From the NCBI GenBank assembly GCA_009845505.1, contig VXZL01000003.1, positions 1-21,190 of the forward strand: a stretch of 21,190 nucleotides of DNA, read 5' to 3'. The position numbers and the translations under genes are program-made. The notes beneath the pieces are model-generated. The model had not been told where the DNA came from and ran no database searches. It saw nothing but the letters and a program-made list of their open reading frames with translations. Source of the stretch: Candidatus Poribacteria bacterium. Lineage in GTDB: Bacteria; Poribacteria; WGA-4E; WGA-3G. Position 1 is the first letter of the stretch. The number at the start of each line of letters is the position of its first letter. This document shows positions 8,558 to 15,066 of the stretch, piece by piece.

Positions 8558-9367
8558 GTGGGACAGAAAACTCACCCGCGTGGATTACGCTTAGGAATCA
8601 TTGAAACGTGGGATTCAAAATGGTACAGCGAACGGGATTACGCAAAGTGGCTCCATGAAGATTTTCAGATTCAGGAGTTCGTCAAAGAGCAACTTGCGCG
8701 CGCTGGAATTTCACGCGTTGAAGTCGAACGGGTAGCAGACCGTTGTAGTATTAATATCCATACGGCGCGCCCTGGGATTGTCATCGGCCGCCGTGGAGCA
8801 GAAGCTGAGAAATTACAAGCATTACTCGAAAAGCACGTTGGATGTCCAGTCCGGATTAATGTCTCGGAGATTAAAACTCCCGAATTGGATGCACAACTTG
8901 TATCGGAAGCTGTCGCGACCCAAATCGAACGTCGCGCCAGTTTTAAACAGGTGATGCGACGGAATATCACAAGTTCAATTCAAGCTGGGGCATTGGGCGT
9001 TAAAATTATGGTGAGTGGTAGACTTGATGGCAAGGAGATCGCCCGATCTGAGTCCAGTCTTGAGGGACGGGTACCCCTTCATACGCTTAGAGCTGATGTT
9101 GACTACGGATTTACCGAAGCGAATACAACATACGGTAAAATAGGTGTCAAAACGTGGATTTTCAAGGGCGAAATTATTGGTGTCCCTGATAAATTAAAAG
9201 GCGATCCCTCTGCACGCCGCCAACCCGGCCGTCGTGAAGATACAGGTTCACAGCGTCCAGATCGTCGCCAAGGGGACAGACGTTCCGGACAATCTGGAGA
9301 ACAGGGCAGAGGAAGGGGCCGACGCCGACAGCGTCGGGGGCGTGGCAATTCCCAAAGCCGTTCATAA
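8558..9367 (+). CDS. rpsC: 30S ribosomal protein S3 with Arg-rich C-terminal tail
   Basis: S3 lines the mRNA entry channel and contributes to helicase activity. GTG at 8558 starts the conserved [13 protein letters not shown], with AGGAGG at 8547-8552 five bases upstream; the in-frame ATG at 8531 lies before this RBS and is rejected. The KH-domain loop IGRRGAE is at about 75-81, and the C-terminal domain ends with [14 protein letters not shown] tail of about 60 residues follows (from about 209), with roughly 18 Arg plus many Gly, Gln, Asp and Ser and no hydrophobic core. This makes the protein 269 residues against 233 in E. coli. Confidence 0.96.
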   Translation: MGQKTHPRGLRLGIIETWDSKWYSERDYAKWLHEDFQIQEFVKEQLARAGISRVEVERVADRCSINIHTARPGIVIGRRGAEAEKLQALLEKHVGCPVRINVSEIKTPELDAQLVSEAVATQIERRASFKQVMRRNITSSIQAGALGVKIMVSGRLDGKEIARSESSLEGRVPLHTLRADVDYGFTEANTTYGKIGVKTWIFKGEIIGVPDKLKGDPSARRQPGRREDTGSQRPDRRQGDRRSGQSGEQGRGRGRRRQRRGRGNSQSRS

Positions 9368-9399
9368 CGCTACTGACACATTTTAAGGAGGCATTTGAG

Positions 9400-9813
9400 G
9401 TGTTAATGCCCAAACGCGTGATGCATCGAAATGTGCATCGCGGAAAACGCCGTGGAAAACCGGTCCGAGGTTCAAAAATTAACTTCGGCGAATACGGATT
9501 ACAAGCAATGGAAGCTGGCTGGATTACAAGCAACCAGATCGAGTCTGCTCGTATTGCGATTACACGCTACGTACGCCGTGGTGGTAAACTTTGGATCAAA
9601 ATTTTTCCGCATAAGCCGGTTAGTAAAAAGCCTGCTGAAACGCGCATGGGGAGTGGAAAAAAAGGTCCCCCTGAATTTTGGGTCGCTGTCGTTAAACCCG
9701 GCAGAGTCCTTTATGAATTAAGCGGCGTTTCGCTTGAGGATGCAAAAGGGGCGTTTGAACGAGCCGCCCACAAATTACCAGTCAAGACTAAGTTTGTTGC
9801 ACGGAATGAGTAA
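9400..9813 (+). CDS. rplP: 50S ribosomal protein L16
   Basis: L16 positions A-site tRNA and completes the 50S. The 137-residue product has MLMPKRV at the start, [16 protein letters not shown] and the highly conserved [29 protein letters not shown] at 9400 is the start because AAGGAGG (9385-9391) is eight bases upstream and MLMPKR is the family N-terminus; ATG at 9406 would drop two conserved residues. An 84-base spacer leads to rpmC. Confidence 0.96.
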   Translation: MLMPKRVMHRNVHRGKRRGKPVRGSKINFGEYGLQAMEAGWITSNQIESARIAITRYVRRGGKLWIKIFPHKPVSKKPAETRMGSGKKGPPEFWVAVVKPGRVLYELSGVSLEDAKGAFERAAHKLPVKTKFVARNE

Positions 9814-9897
9814 TTTCGTCTGCGATTCCGGTTGGAGAAAATACCCCTGGCGAGCACGGCGCGGTAACTTTGACAACACGTAAGGAGAATCAGAAAA

Positions 9898-10086
9898 ATG
9901 AAAGCGGATGAACTACGCGGTCAGACAACTGAAGAATTGGAAGGTGAATTGCAGTCTCTAAAAGAGACTTTATTTAACCAGAGGTTCCGAAGTATCTTAG
10001 GACAACAAGAGGACACGACACGTATCGGCAAGATTCGCAAGGATATCGCTCGTGTGAAAACTGTGCTGCAAGGACGTTCACAATAG
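9898..10086 (+). CDS. rpmC: 50S ribosomal protein L29
   Basis: L29 is a small two-helix protein next to L23 at the tunnel exit. The 62 residues MKADELRGQTTEELE...LKETLFNQRF and the second helix RIGKIRKDIARVKTVL match family length and layout. ATG at 9898 follows AAGGAG (9882-9887). The next gene, rpsQ, is separated by a 173-base repeat-bearing spacer. Confidence 0.95.
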   Translation: MKADELRGQTTEELEGELQSLKETLFNQRFRSILGQQEDTTRIGKIRKDIARVKTVLQGRSQ

Positions 10087-10095
10087 AGAGTCATT

Positions 10096-10230
10096 GGTTA
10101 TCAGGCATCGGCTGTCGGTTAAGTGGTTTCATGTAACAATTTACCACGCCTTAGAGTATTCCAAGTCCGCGCAGGTTGTTACAAAAACGATTTTTAACTA
10201 ATAACTGACAACCGACAACTATTAACACCA
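10096..10230. repeat. Heptad-repeat foldback in the rpmC-rpsQ spacer
   Basis: The left arm has five in-phase 7-mers, GGTTATC, AGGCATC, GGCTGTC, GGTTAAG and TGGTTTC (10096-10130). The right arm has five in-phase 7-mers in the opposite sense, AACTAAT, AACTGAC, AACCGAC, AACTATT and AACACCA (10196-10230). Between them TGTAACAA (10132-10139) and TTGTTACA (10176-10183) are perfect inverted 8-mers. The spacer can therefore fold as a nested hairpin. It ends about 20 bases before the rpsQ RBS. Confidence 0.75.
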
Positions 10231-10259
10231 ATAGGTCTTGGTAGGTTTGGAGGATAAAG

Positions 10260-10535
10260 TTGAACGAGGAAAGGCGAAGACATCGCAAATTTCGGACAGG
10301 CCTTGTTACGAGTAACAGTATGGACAAAACTGTTTCAGTCTCGCTTGTGCGGCGATATCAACACCCCCTTTACAAGAAGGTCGTCCGGAAAACGAAGAAG
10401 ATTCTGGCTCACGATGAACAGAATAGTTGTAATGTCGGTGACGTGGTACAGGTTGTCGAAACCCGTCCACTGAGCCGTCATAAACGGTGGCGGGTCCAAA
10501 CGATAGTGAGCTCGGTGCAACCCGCAGACGATTAA
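10260..10535 (+). CDS. rpsQ: 30S ribosomal protein S17
   Basis: S17 is a primary 16S rRNA binder with an OB fold. The 91 residues carry GLVTSNSMDKTVSVSL (about 14-29), RYQHPLYKKVVRKTKKILAHDE and VGDVVQVVETRPLSRHKRWRV. The start is TTG at 10260, set by TGGAGG (10248-10253) six bases upstream and by alignment to the family N-terminus. Confidence 0.95.
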   Translation: MNEERRRHRKFRTGLVTSNSMDKTVSVSLVRRYQHPLYKKVVRKTKKILAHDEQNSCNVGDVVQVVETRPLSRHKRWRVQTIVSSVQPADD

Positions 10536-10685
10536 GTACCGATATAACAGATGTCCGTCGTTTCTGCCGCGTACATGGAACAGATGACGCGCCAGCAACG
10601 AGTGGTACTTGAGAAGGAAGGGTTTCATCCCGACTCTGACGTTTCCGAAACACACATTTTTGAAACGCTGGAGGAGGATACAAAG

Positions 10686-11054
10686 ATGGTTCAATCATAT
10701 ACTCGATTAACCTGTGCCGACAATACTGGCGCGAGGAAATTAATGTGCATTAGTGTGTTAGGTGGAACTCGTCGTCGTTATGCGCGCGTGGGTGATGTGA
10801 TTGTTGCAAGCATCAAGGAGGCAGTGCCTAATACATCCGTGAAGGCTGGCGAAGTTGTTCGCGCGGTTGTTGTCCGTACTGCCAAGGAATATCGGCGTGC
10901 AGATGGTTCCTATATCAAATTCGACCAGAATGCGGCGGTGCTTATTGACCCGCAGAACCAACCGCGCGGCACGCGTATCTTCGGACCCGTCGCGCGCGAG
11001 CTCAGAGAGAAGGCGTTCACCCGAATCGTCTCGCTCGCGCCTGAGGTTATTTAG
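10686..11054 (+). CDS. rplN: 50S ribosomal protein L14
   Basis: L14 forms intersubunit bridges with 16S rRNA and is the docking site for RsfS. The 122 residues are normal. Conserved parts are [27 protein letters not shown] (1-27), [31 protein letters not shown] and [30 protein letters not shown] at 10686 has GGAGGAGG at about 10670-10677. The frame is open for 45 codons upstream to an ATG at 10551, but that stretch has no family similarity and no RBS, so I treat it as leader. Confidence 0.96.
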   Translation: MVQSYTRLTCADNTGARKLMCISVLGGTRRRYARVGDVIVASIKEAVPNTSVKAGEVVRAVVVRTAKEYRRADGSYIKFDQNAAVLIDPQNQPRGTRIFGPVARELREKAFTRIVSLAPEVI

Positions 11055-11064
11055 GAGGACAATT

Positions 11065-11298
11065 GTGGCACGTCGAAAACTGCATATCAAGAAAGATGAT
11101 ACGGTCTTAGTTCTCAGTGGGCAGGATCGCGGGAAACAAGGGGTCGTTTTGGAGGTGTTTCCACAGAAACAACGCGCAATCGTTGAAGGTATTCATATTG
11201 TTACGCGCCACCTCCGACCGAATCAGATGGGACAAGGTGGGATCGTCGAACGCGAAGGCACTATTCATATTTCCAATCTCAAAAAGGTTGACGCCTAA
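11065..11298 (+). CDS. rplX: 50S ribosomal protein L24 (short form)
   Basis: L24 starts 50S assembly by binding the 5' domain of 23S rRNA. The KOW region is clear: HIKKDDTVLVLSGQDRGKQGVVLEV and VEGIHIVTRHLRPNQMGQGGIVEREGTIHISN. GTG at 11065 follows AGGAGG (11053-11058) and the rplN stop by ten bases. The protein has only 77 residues and ends right after HISNLKKVDA. It lacks the 25-30 residue C-terminal part with the usual TG.PTRVG segment, and I do not find that part in another frame downstream. Short L24s of this type are known in some lineages. Confidence 0.93.
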   Translation: MARRKLHIKKDDTVLVLSGQDRGKQGVVLEVFPQKQRAIVEGIHIVTRHLRPNQMGQGGIVEREGTIHISNLKKVDA

Positions 11299-11384
11299 GG
11301 TACAGACTTTCCACGCACGCTGAACAAGACACGCTTTGAGCGCGTCTCGCAGGGAATATATAATTTCTATAGGATACAAGGCTC

Positions 11385-11921
11385 ATGAGCCCATTCAAAG
11401 AATTTTATCAAACGGAAATCATGCCTGCATTGCTAAAGCATTTTAGTTACGAAAATGTGATGCAGATTCCGAAACTGGACAAAATCACACTCAATATTGG
11501 GGTCGGTGAGGCGATTCAGAATCCGAACGCATTAGAAGATGCAGTCGAAGAATTGTCACTCATCGCAGGACAACGCGCTATTATCACTCACGCTAAAAAG
11601 TCTGTTTCTGCTTTTAAAGTCAGAGAAGGCATGGCGATCGGGTGTAAAGTTACCCTGAGACGCGAACGTATGTATGAGTTCTACAACCGTCTTGTGAACG
11701 TTGTTCTCCCCCAAATTCGAGACTTTCGCGGTGTATCTCCCGACGCTTTTGACGGGCGAGGTAATTATTCCATTGGACTCACGGAACAGTTAATCTTCCC
11801 GGAGATTGATTATGACCGGGTTAACGATATCCGCGGCATGAATATAACTGTTGTTACAACTGCACCAACCGACGAAGAAGGACGCGAGTTGTTAAGATTG
11901 TTGGGAATGCCATTCCGATAA
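11385..11921 (+). CDS. rplE: 50S ribosomal protein L5
   Basis: L5 binds 5S rRNA together with L18 and forms a bridge to S13 in the central protuberance. The 178 residues include [18 protein letters not shown] (about 26-43), [29 protein letters not shown] and [24 protein letters not shown] at 11385 has AGGA at 11371-11374, a weak RBS. A hairpin-like stretch (GACACGC/GCGCGTC, about 11329-11348) lies in the 86-base spacer after rplX. Confidence 0.96.
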   Translation: MSPFKEFYQTEIMPALLKHFSYENVMQIPKLDKITLNIGVGEAIQNPNALEDAVEELSLIAGQRAIITHAKKSVSAFKVREGMAIGCKVTLRRERMYEFYNRLVNVVLPQIRDFRGVSPDAFDGRGNYSIGLTEQLIFPEIDYDRVNDIRGMNITVVTTAPTDEEGRELLRLLGMPFR

Positions 11922-11949
11922 TAGTCCTCGGTTCGCAGACTTCGTCTCC

Positions 11950-12029
11950 TTTCGGTTACCAGTTAAGACAACATGGACGCTTAACCGATAACTGAAAGGT
12001 TTGCGAAGCAAACCGAACTGACAACTGAT
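11950..12029. repeat. Heptad-repeat foldback in the rplE-rpsN spacer
   Basis: TTTCGGTTACCAGTTAAG (11950-11967) is inverted as CTTAACCGATAACTGAAA (11980-11997), with 15 of 18 positions matching. A perfect GGTTTGC-GAA-GCAAACC hairpin (11998-12014) follows, then the 7-mers AACTGAC and AACTGAT (12016-12029). Two hairpins in a row thus fill the spacer up to eight bases before the rpsN RBS. Confidence 0.7.
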
Positions 12030-12050
12030 ACCAGTAAAGGAGCATCAAGG

Positions 12051-12236
12051 TTGGCAAGTAAATCATGGATTGCTAAGCAAGCAAGAACCCCGCGGTTCCG
12101 GACCCGACAATACAGCCGCTGTAAGAGTTGTGGCAGGTCGCGTGGGTATCTTCGCAAATTTGAATTGTGTCGTATCTGTTTTCGCCTCTTCGCCCGCGCC
12201 GGTAAAATTCCCGGTGTCCGAAAGGCGAGTTGGTAG
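12051..12236 (+). CDS. rpsN: 30S ribosomal protein S14, zinc-binding type
   Basis: S14 is a late-assembling 30S head protein. The 61-residue form with Cys24-X2-Cys27 and Cys40-X2-Cys43 is the zinc-ribbon type (called RpsZ or type Z by some), not the long Cys-free type of E. coli. The core [15 protein letters not shown] is conserved. TTG at 12051 is the start, with AAAGGAG (12037-12043) seven bases upstream and the family N-terminus MA(S/K)KSW following. Confidence 0.95.
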   Translation: MASKSWIAKQARTPRFRTRQYSRCKSCGRSRGYLRKFELCRICFRLFARAGKIPGVRKASW

Positions 12237-12245
12237 AAAATAGGA

Positions 12246-12379
12246 GTTAGCCGTCAGCAGATCGTATGCTGGATAACAACGTTTTGCTGCCACACGGGGA
12301 ATGCCCTAAAGTATTCATACCGTTGATTTGGGTTACTGGCGACTGAGAACGCAGCGGAACGCTCTGACAGCTGACAGCC
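12246..12379. repeat. rpsN-rpsH spacer with heptads and shared modules
   Basis: In this 173-base gap the left end has GTTAGCC and GTCAGCA (12246-12259). The right end has CTGACAG twice (12364-12377) in the opposite sense. Between them TTCATACCGTTGATT (12314-12328) repeats 5136-5150 exactly, and CGCAGCGGAACGC (12350-12362) repeats 19951-19963 exactly. No gene is visible. It ends just before the rpsH RBS. Confidence 0.65.
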
Positions 12380-12409
12380 ATTCTAAGAATGAAATAAGGA
12401 GAATCTTTC

Positions 12410-12811
12410 ATGTCGATGACCGATCCGATTGCAGATATGTTGACTCGTATCCGCAATGCCAATATGGCAGGACATGAACGCGTTGAAATCCCCTCTTCAA
12501 AAGTTAAACTTGAGATTGCACGCATCTTATCAGAAGAAGGTTTCATCCGGAACTATCGCTTACTTGAAGATGGAAAACAGGGGATTTTAAGAATCTATTT
12601 GAAATACGGAAGCACGAGAAAAGAGAAGGTCATCACGAATCTCAGACGGATCAGCAAACCAGGCAGACGCGTTTACGCGAAGTCCGACAGCCTACCCCGT
12701 GTTTACGGCGGGCTCGGTGTCGCTATTTTGTCGACATCCAGTGGACTAAAAACCACGCCTGAATGCCGAAGAGAAAAAATCGGAGGCGAAGTCCTCTGCT
12801 ACGTCTGGTAA
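12410..12811 (+). CDS. rpsH: 30S ribosomal protein S8
   Basis: S8 binds the central domain of 16S rRNA and represses the spc operon in E. coli. The 133 residues start [17 protein letters not shown] and contain [34 protein letters not shown] and the diagnostic C-terminus [12 protein letters not shown] at 12410 has AAGGAG at 12396-12401; ATG at 12416 is a less likely alternative. Confidence 0.96.
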   Translation: MSMTDPIADMLTRIRNANMAGHERVEIPSSKVKLEIARILSEEGFIRNYRLLEDGKQGILRIYLKYGSTRKEKVITNLRRISKPGRRVYAKSDSLPRVYGGLGVAILSTSSGLKTTPECRREKIGGEVLCYVW

Positions 12812-12847
12812 GATTTTTGATCGTCTCAGTGAACTGGGAGAGATAGC

Positions 12848-13414
12848 ATGTCACGTATTGGACTTAAACCGATTCCATTGCCGGAGAAGGTACAGGTCGC
12901 TTTGGACGAAAACAACGTCCAAGTGGAGGGACCTAAAGGCAGCCTCGATTGGCAACTACCTGAAGGAATTGATGTGGCTCTTGACGAAAACGTCCTGACC
13001 GTCCAAAGAAAAAGTGAACTTAAACACTACAAAGCCTTACATGGACTGGCACGAAGTCTTATCGCTAACATGGTTACCGGTGTTTCAGAGGGTTTTGAGA
13101 AGAAGCTGCGTGTTGTGGGAACAGGGTACCGGGCTGAAGTCAATCGTGAGAACAATTTAGTTCTTGACGTTGGCTATTCGCACGCTGTTACCTACGCACC
13201 ACCTGACGGAATAACGTTAAGTGTTGAACCCTCCGAGAATATTGATGGACAAGCGCATACACCTATCGTCGTCACGGGTATTGACAAACAACTCGTTGGT
13301 CAGGTCGCAGCTTCGATCCGTCAAATAAGGAAACCTGATACCTATAAGCCTTGTAAAGGTATCCGTTATGAGGGTGAGCGCGTCCGAGATAAAGAAGGAA
13401 AGGCTGCTGTTTAA
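12848..13414 (+). CDS. rplF: 50S ribosomal protein L6
   Basis: L6 lies near the sarcin-ricin loop where elongation factors bind. The 188 residues have the two duplicated domains: SRIGLKPIPLPEKVQV at the start, VTGVSEGFEKKLRVVGTGYRA in the middle, and QVAASIRQIRKPDTYKPCKGIRYEGE near the end. The last motif has YKPCKG where YKGKG is usual, one residue longer. ATG at 12848 follows GGGAG (12836-12840). Confidence 0.96.
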   Translation: MSRIGLKPIPLPEKVQVALDENNVQVEGPKGSLDWQLPEGIDVALDENVLTVQRKSELKHYKALHGLARSLIANMVTGVSEGFEKKLRVVGTGYRAEVNRENNLVLDVGYSHAVTYAPPDGITLSVEPSENIDGQAHTPIVVTGIDKQLVGQVAASIRQIRKPDTYKPCKGIRYEGERVRDKEGKAAV

Positions 13415-13428
13415 TACTGTTGAGCCTT

Positions 13429-13475
13429 GCGCGCTGTAGGACAGAATCTTAGAGTCTTATGAAATACGAGCGCGC
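13429..13475 (+). other. Hairpin in the rplF-rplR spacer
   Basis: GCGCGCT (13429-13435) is perfectly inverted as AGCGCGC (13469-13475), with weaker inner pairings. It fills most of the 82-base spacer and ends about ten bases before the AAGGAG of rplR. No T-run is present. Confidence 0.4.
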
Positions 13476-13496
13476 CTATTGTGATAAGGAGATCCC

Positions 13497-13865
13497 TTGA
13501 CACTTATAAAAAAGAAACGGATGAGCCATTTGCGGCGCCGGAAACGGGTCCGCCAAAAAATTAGCGGTACCGGCGATAGACCGAGACTCTCTGTTTTCAG
13601 AAGCTTAAAACATATCTATGCGCAACTCATTGATGATGAGCTTGGTGTAACGCTTGCTGAAGCCTCTACTTTGTCCCCTGAATTGAAGGAAACCGTCACA
13701 AATGGCAGTAATGTTGAAGCAGCACAGCGGGTTGGTGCGCTTATTGCGCAGAAAGCCAAGCAACAGGAGATTGAGGTCGCTATCTTTGACCGGGGCGGGC
13801 ATCTCTATCACGGACGCATAAGAGCTCTCGCGGAAGCCGCGAGGGAAGAGGGACTGAAGTTCTAA
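13497..13865 (+). CDS. rplR: 50S ribosomal protein L18
   Basis: L18 carries 5S rRNA into the central protuberance with L5. The 122 residues include [32 protein letters not shown] and the C-terminal [32 protein letters not shown] at 13497 is the chosen start, with AAGGAG at 13486-13491 five bases upstream. ATG at 13521 would cut off the basic N-terminus that binds 5S rRNA. Confidence 0.95.
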   Translation: MTLIKKKRMSHLRRRKRVRQKISGTGDRPRLSVFRSLKHIYAQLIDDELGVTLAEASTLSPELKETVTNGSNVEAAQRVGALIAQKAKQQEIEVAIFDRGGHLYHGRIRALAEAAREEGLKF

Positions 13866-13958
13866 CTGCCCCGCAACCCCGATTCTGACACCGCACGGAC
13901 TGCAGGTTTTATCTCTGCACCTACGGTGAACAGAACCGACATCGGATAGGAGTTTTTT

Positions 13959-14471
13959 TTGCTCAAAGAGAAGATCAATCCCGATGAATTTGAATTCGAG
14001 GAACACATGATTGCGATCAACCGTGTTATGCGGGTTGGTAAGGGGCGGCGTACGCCAAGTTTCAACTCCCTTACGGTTGTGGGTAATCGCGATGGTATCG
14101 TTGGTATCGGCTTTGGCAGCGCGAGCGAAGTACCGGGCGCGCTTCGGAAAAGTTTCGCGGATGCCCGAAAAAATCTGGTTCGGGTGCCGATTGTCAACGG
14201 AACGCTCCCTCATGAGATTATCAGCGAATTCAAATCCGCCAAAGTTTTGCTAAAACCGGCGAGTCCTGGAACTGGTATTATTGCGGGACCCGCGACGCGT
14301 GCTATCTTAGAATACGCAGGGGTCCGAGATGCCCTGACGAAATGCCTCTCTTCTCGGAATATGAAAAATATCGCTGAAGCCACTATGTTAGGGTTGAAGC
14401 AACTCAAGGATATTAATGAAGTGGCGCGGTTACGGGACCTGTCGGTCGAAGAACTACTCAAAAAACGCTAA
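13959..14471 (+). CDS. rpsE: 30S ribosomal protein S5
   Basis: S5 affects decoding accuracy and mRNA entry, and its N-terminal loop forms the spectinomycin region. The 170 residues contain LTVVGNRDGIVGIGFGSASEVPGALRK (about 38-64) and the C-terminal domain VLLKPASPGTGIIAGPATRAILEYAGV. The loop after INRV reads MRVGKGRRTP (24-33), whereas most bacteria have a KGG(R)(R/I)F pattern. TTG at 13959 is the start, with ATAGGAG (13946-13952) separated by a run of T. rpmD, which usually follows, is absent. Confidence 0.95.
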   Translation: MLKEKINPDEFEFEEHMIAINRVMRVGKGRRTPSFNSLTVVGNRDGIVGIGFGSASEVPGALRKSFADARKNLVRVPIVNGTLPHEIISEFKSAKVLLKPASPGTGIIAGPATRAILEYAGVRDALTKCLSSRNMKNIAEATMLGLKQLKDINEVARLRDLSVEELLKKR

Positions 14472-14477
14472 TTGGTG

Positions 14478-14537
14478 GTTAATTGTTAAGGGGTTGCTAA
14501 TTACCTTTTGCTAATTGCCAATTACGAATTGCTATCT
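14478..14537. repeat. AT-rich heptad array in the rpsE-rplO spacer
   Basis: GTTAATT and GTTAAGG (14478-14491) precede six contiguous in-phase 7-mers, GCTAATT, ACCTTTT, GCTAATT, GCCAATT, ACGAATT and GCTATCT (14496-14537). The array fills the spacer where rpmD is normally found and ends nine bases before the rplO RBS. Confidence 0.65.
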
Positions 14538-14559
14538 ATAACGAACGGAGTAAACCCTA

Positions 14560-15036
14560 ATGAAACTCAACGAATTGAAGCCTGCTCCTGGTGCTACCCG
14601 CTCCAGAAAACGGGTGGGTAGAGGTAACGCTTCGGGACATGGGGGTACCTGCGGACGCGGCCACAAAGGGCAAAAGTCCCGATCCGGCGGTTCAATTCCA
14701 GCATGGTTTGAAGGCGGACAGATGCCGCTTGTACGACGGCTCCCTAAGCGAGGTCCTCGACGGACCGGACATAAACGATTTGAATATGATATTATTAACG
14801 TTCAAACGCTCAACCTTTTTGAGGATGATACCGTTGTTAGTCCACAATCGCTTCGCGAAGCTGGTCTCATTAAACGGAAAAATGCGCTGATAAAAATACT
14901 CGGCGACGGTGAACTCGAAAAACAGTTGAAAGTCCAAGCCCATCGCTTCTCAAAAGCCGCAATTGAAAAGATTGAATCCAAAGGCGGTACAGCCGAGGTT
15001 CTCGGGCTGCATGCAAACACCAGTGACGCTGCTTAG
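14560..15036 (+). CDS. rplO: 50S ribosomal protein L15
   Basis: L15 is a late 50S assembly protein with a long basic N-terminal extension. The 158 residues begin MKLNELKPAPGATRSRKRVGRG and carry the signature SGHGGTCGRGHKGQKSRSG and FEGGQMPLVRRLPKRG. The C-terminal globular part VQAHRFSKAAIEKIESKGGTAEVL is intact. ATG at 14560 follows CGGAG (14546-14550). Its last codons form part of a hairpin leading into secY. Confidence 0.96.
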   Translation: MKLNELKPAPGATRSRKRVGRGNASGHGGTCGRGHKGQKSRSGGSIPAWFEGGQMPLVRRLPKRGPRRTGHKRFEYDIINVQTLNLFEDDTVVSPQSLREAGLIKRKNALIKILGDGELEKQLKVQAHRFSKAAIEKIESKGGTAEVLGLHANTSDAA

Positions 15037-15047
15037 CAGTTTGCATG
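15010..15047 (+). other. Hairpin spanning the rplO stop next to the secY RBS
   Basis: CATGCAAAC (15010-15018) is perfectly inverted as GTTTGCATG (15039-15047). A nested CTGC-TTA-GCAG stem (15029-15039) surrounds the rplO stop codon. The AAGGAGG of secY starts two bases later, so the structure could modulate coupling of secY translation to rplO. Confidence 0.5.
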
Positions 15048-15066
15048 TAAGGAGGAAGAAAAATAA

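Noticed and set aside
10096..10230. CRISPR-like array
   Set aside because: The units are seven bases and contiguous without unique spacers, and no cas gene is present.
11299..11384. Frameshifted C-terminus of L24
   Set aside because: No frame after the stop gives the expected TG.PTRVG and basic tail, so a genuine short L24 is more likely.
13605..14213. 202-codon open frame on the - strand across rplR and rpsE
   Set aside because: It overlaps two well-supported r-protein genes, and its composition is that of an antisense shadow.
14515..14542. Possible promoter TTGCCA, 16 bp, TATAAC before rplO
   Set aside because: The start point would fall on the rplO Shine-Dalgarno, and the match arises inside the AT-rich heptad array.
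14472..14559. rpmD (L30) hidden between rpsE and rplO
   Set aside because: Only 88 bases are available and no L30-like translation is found in any frame.
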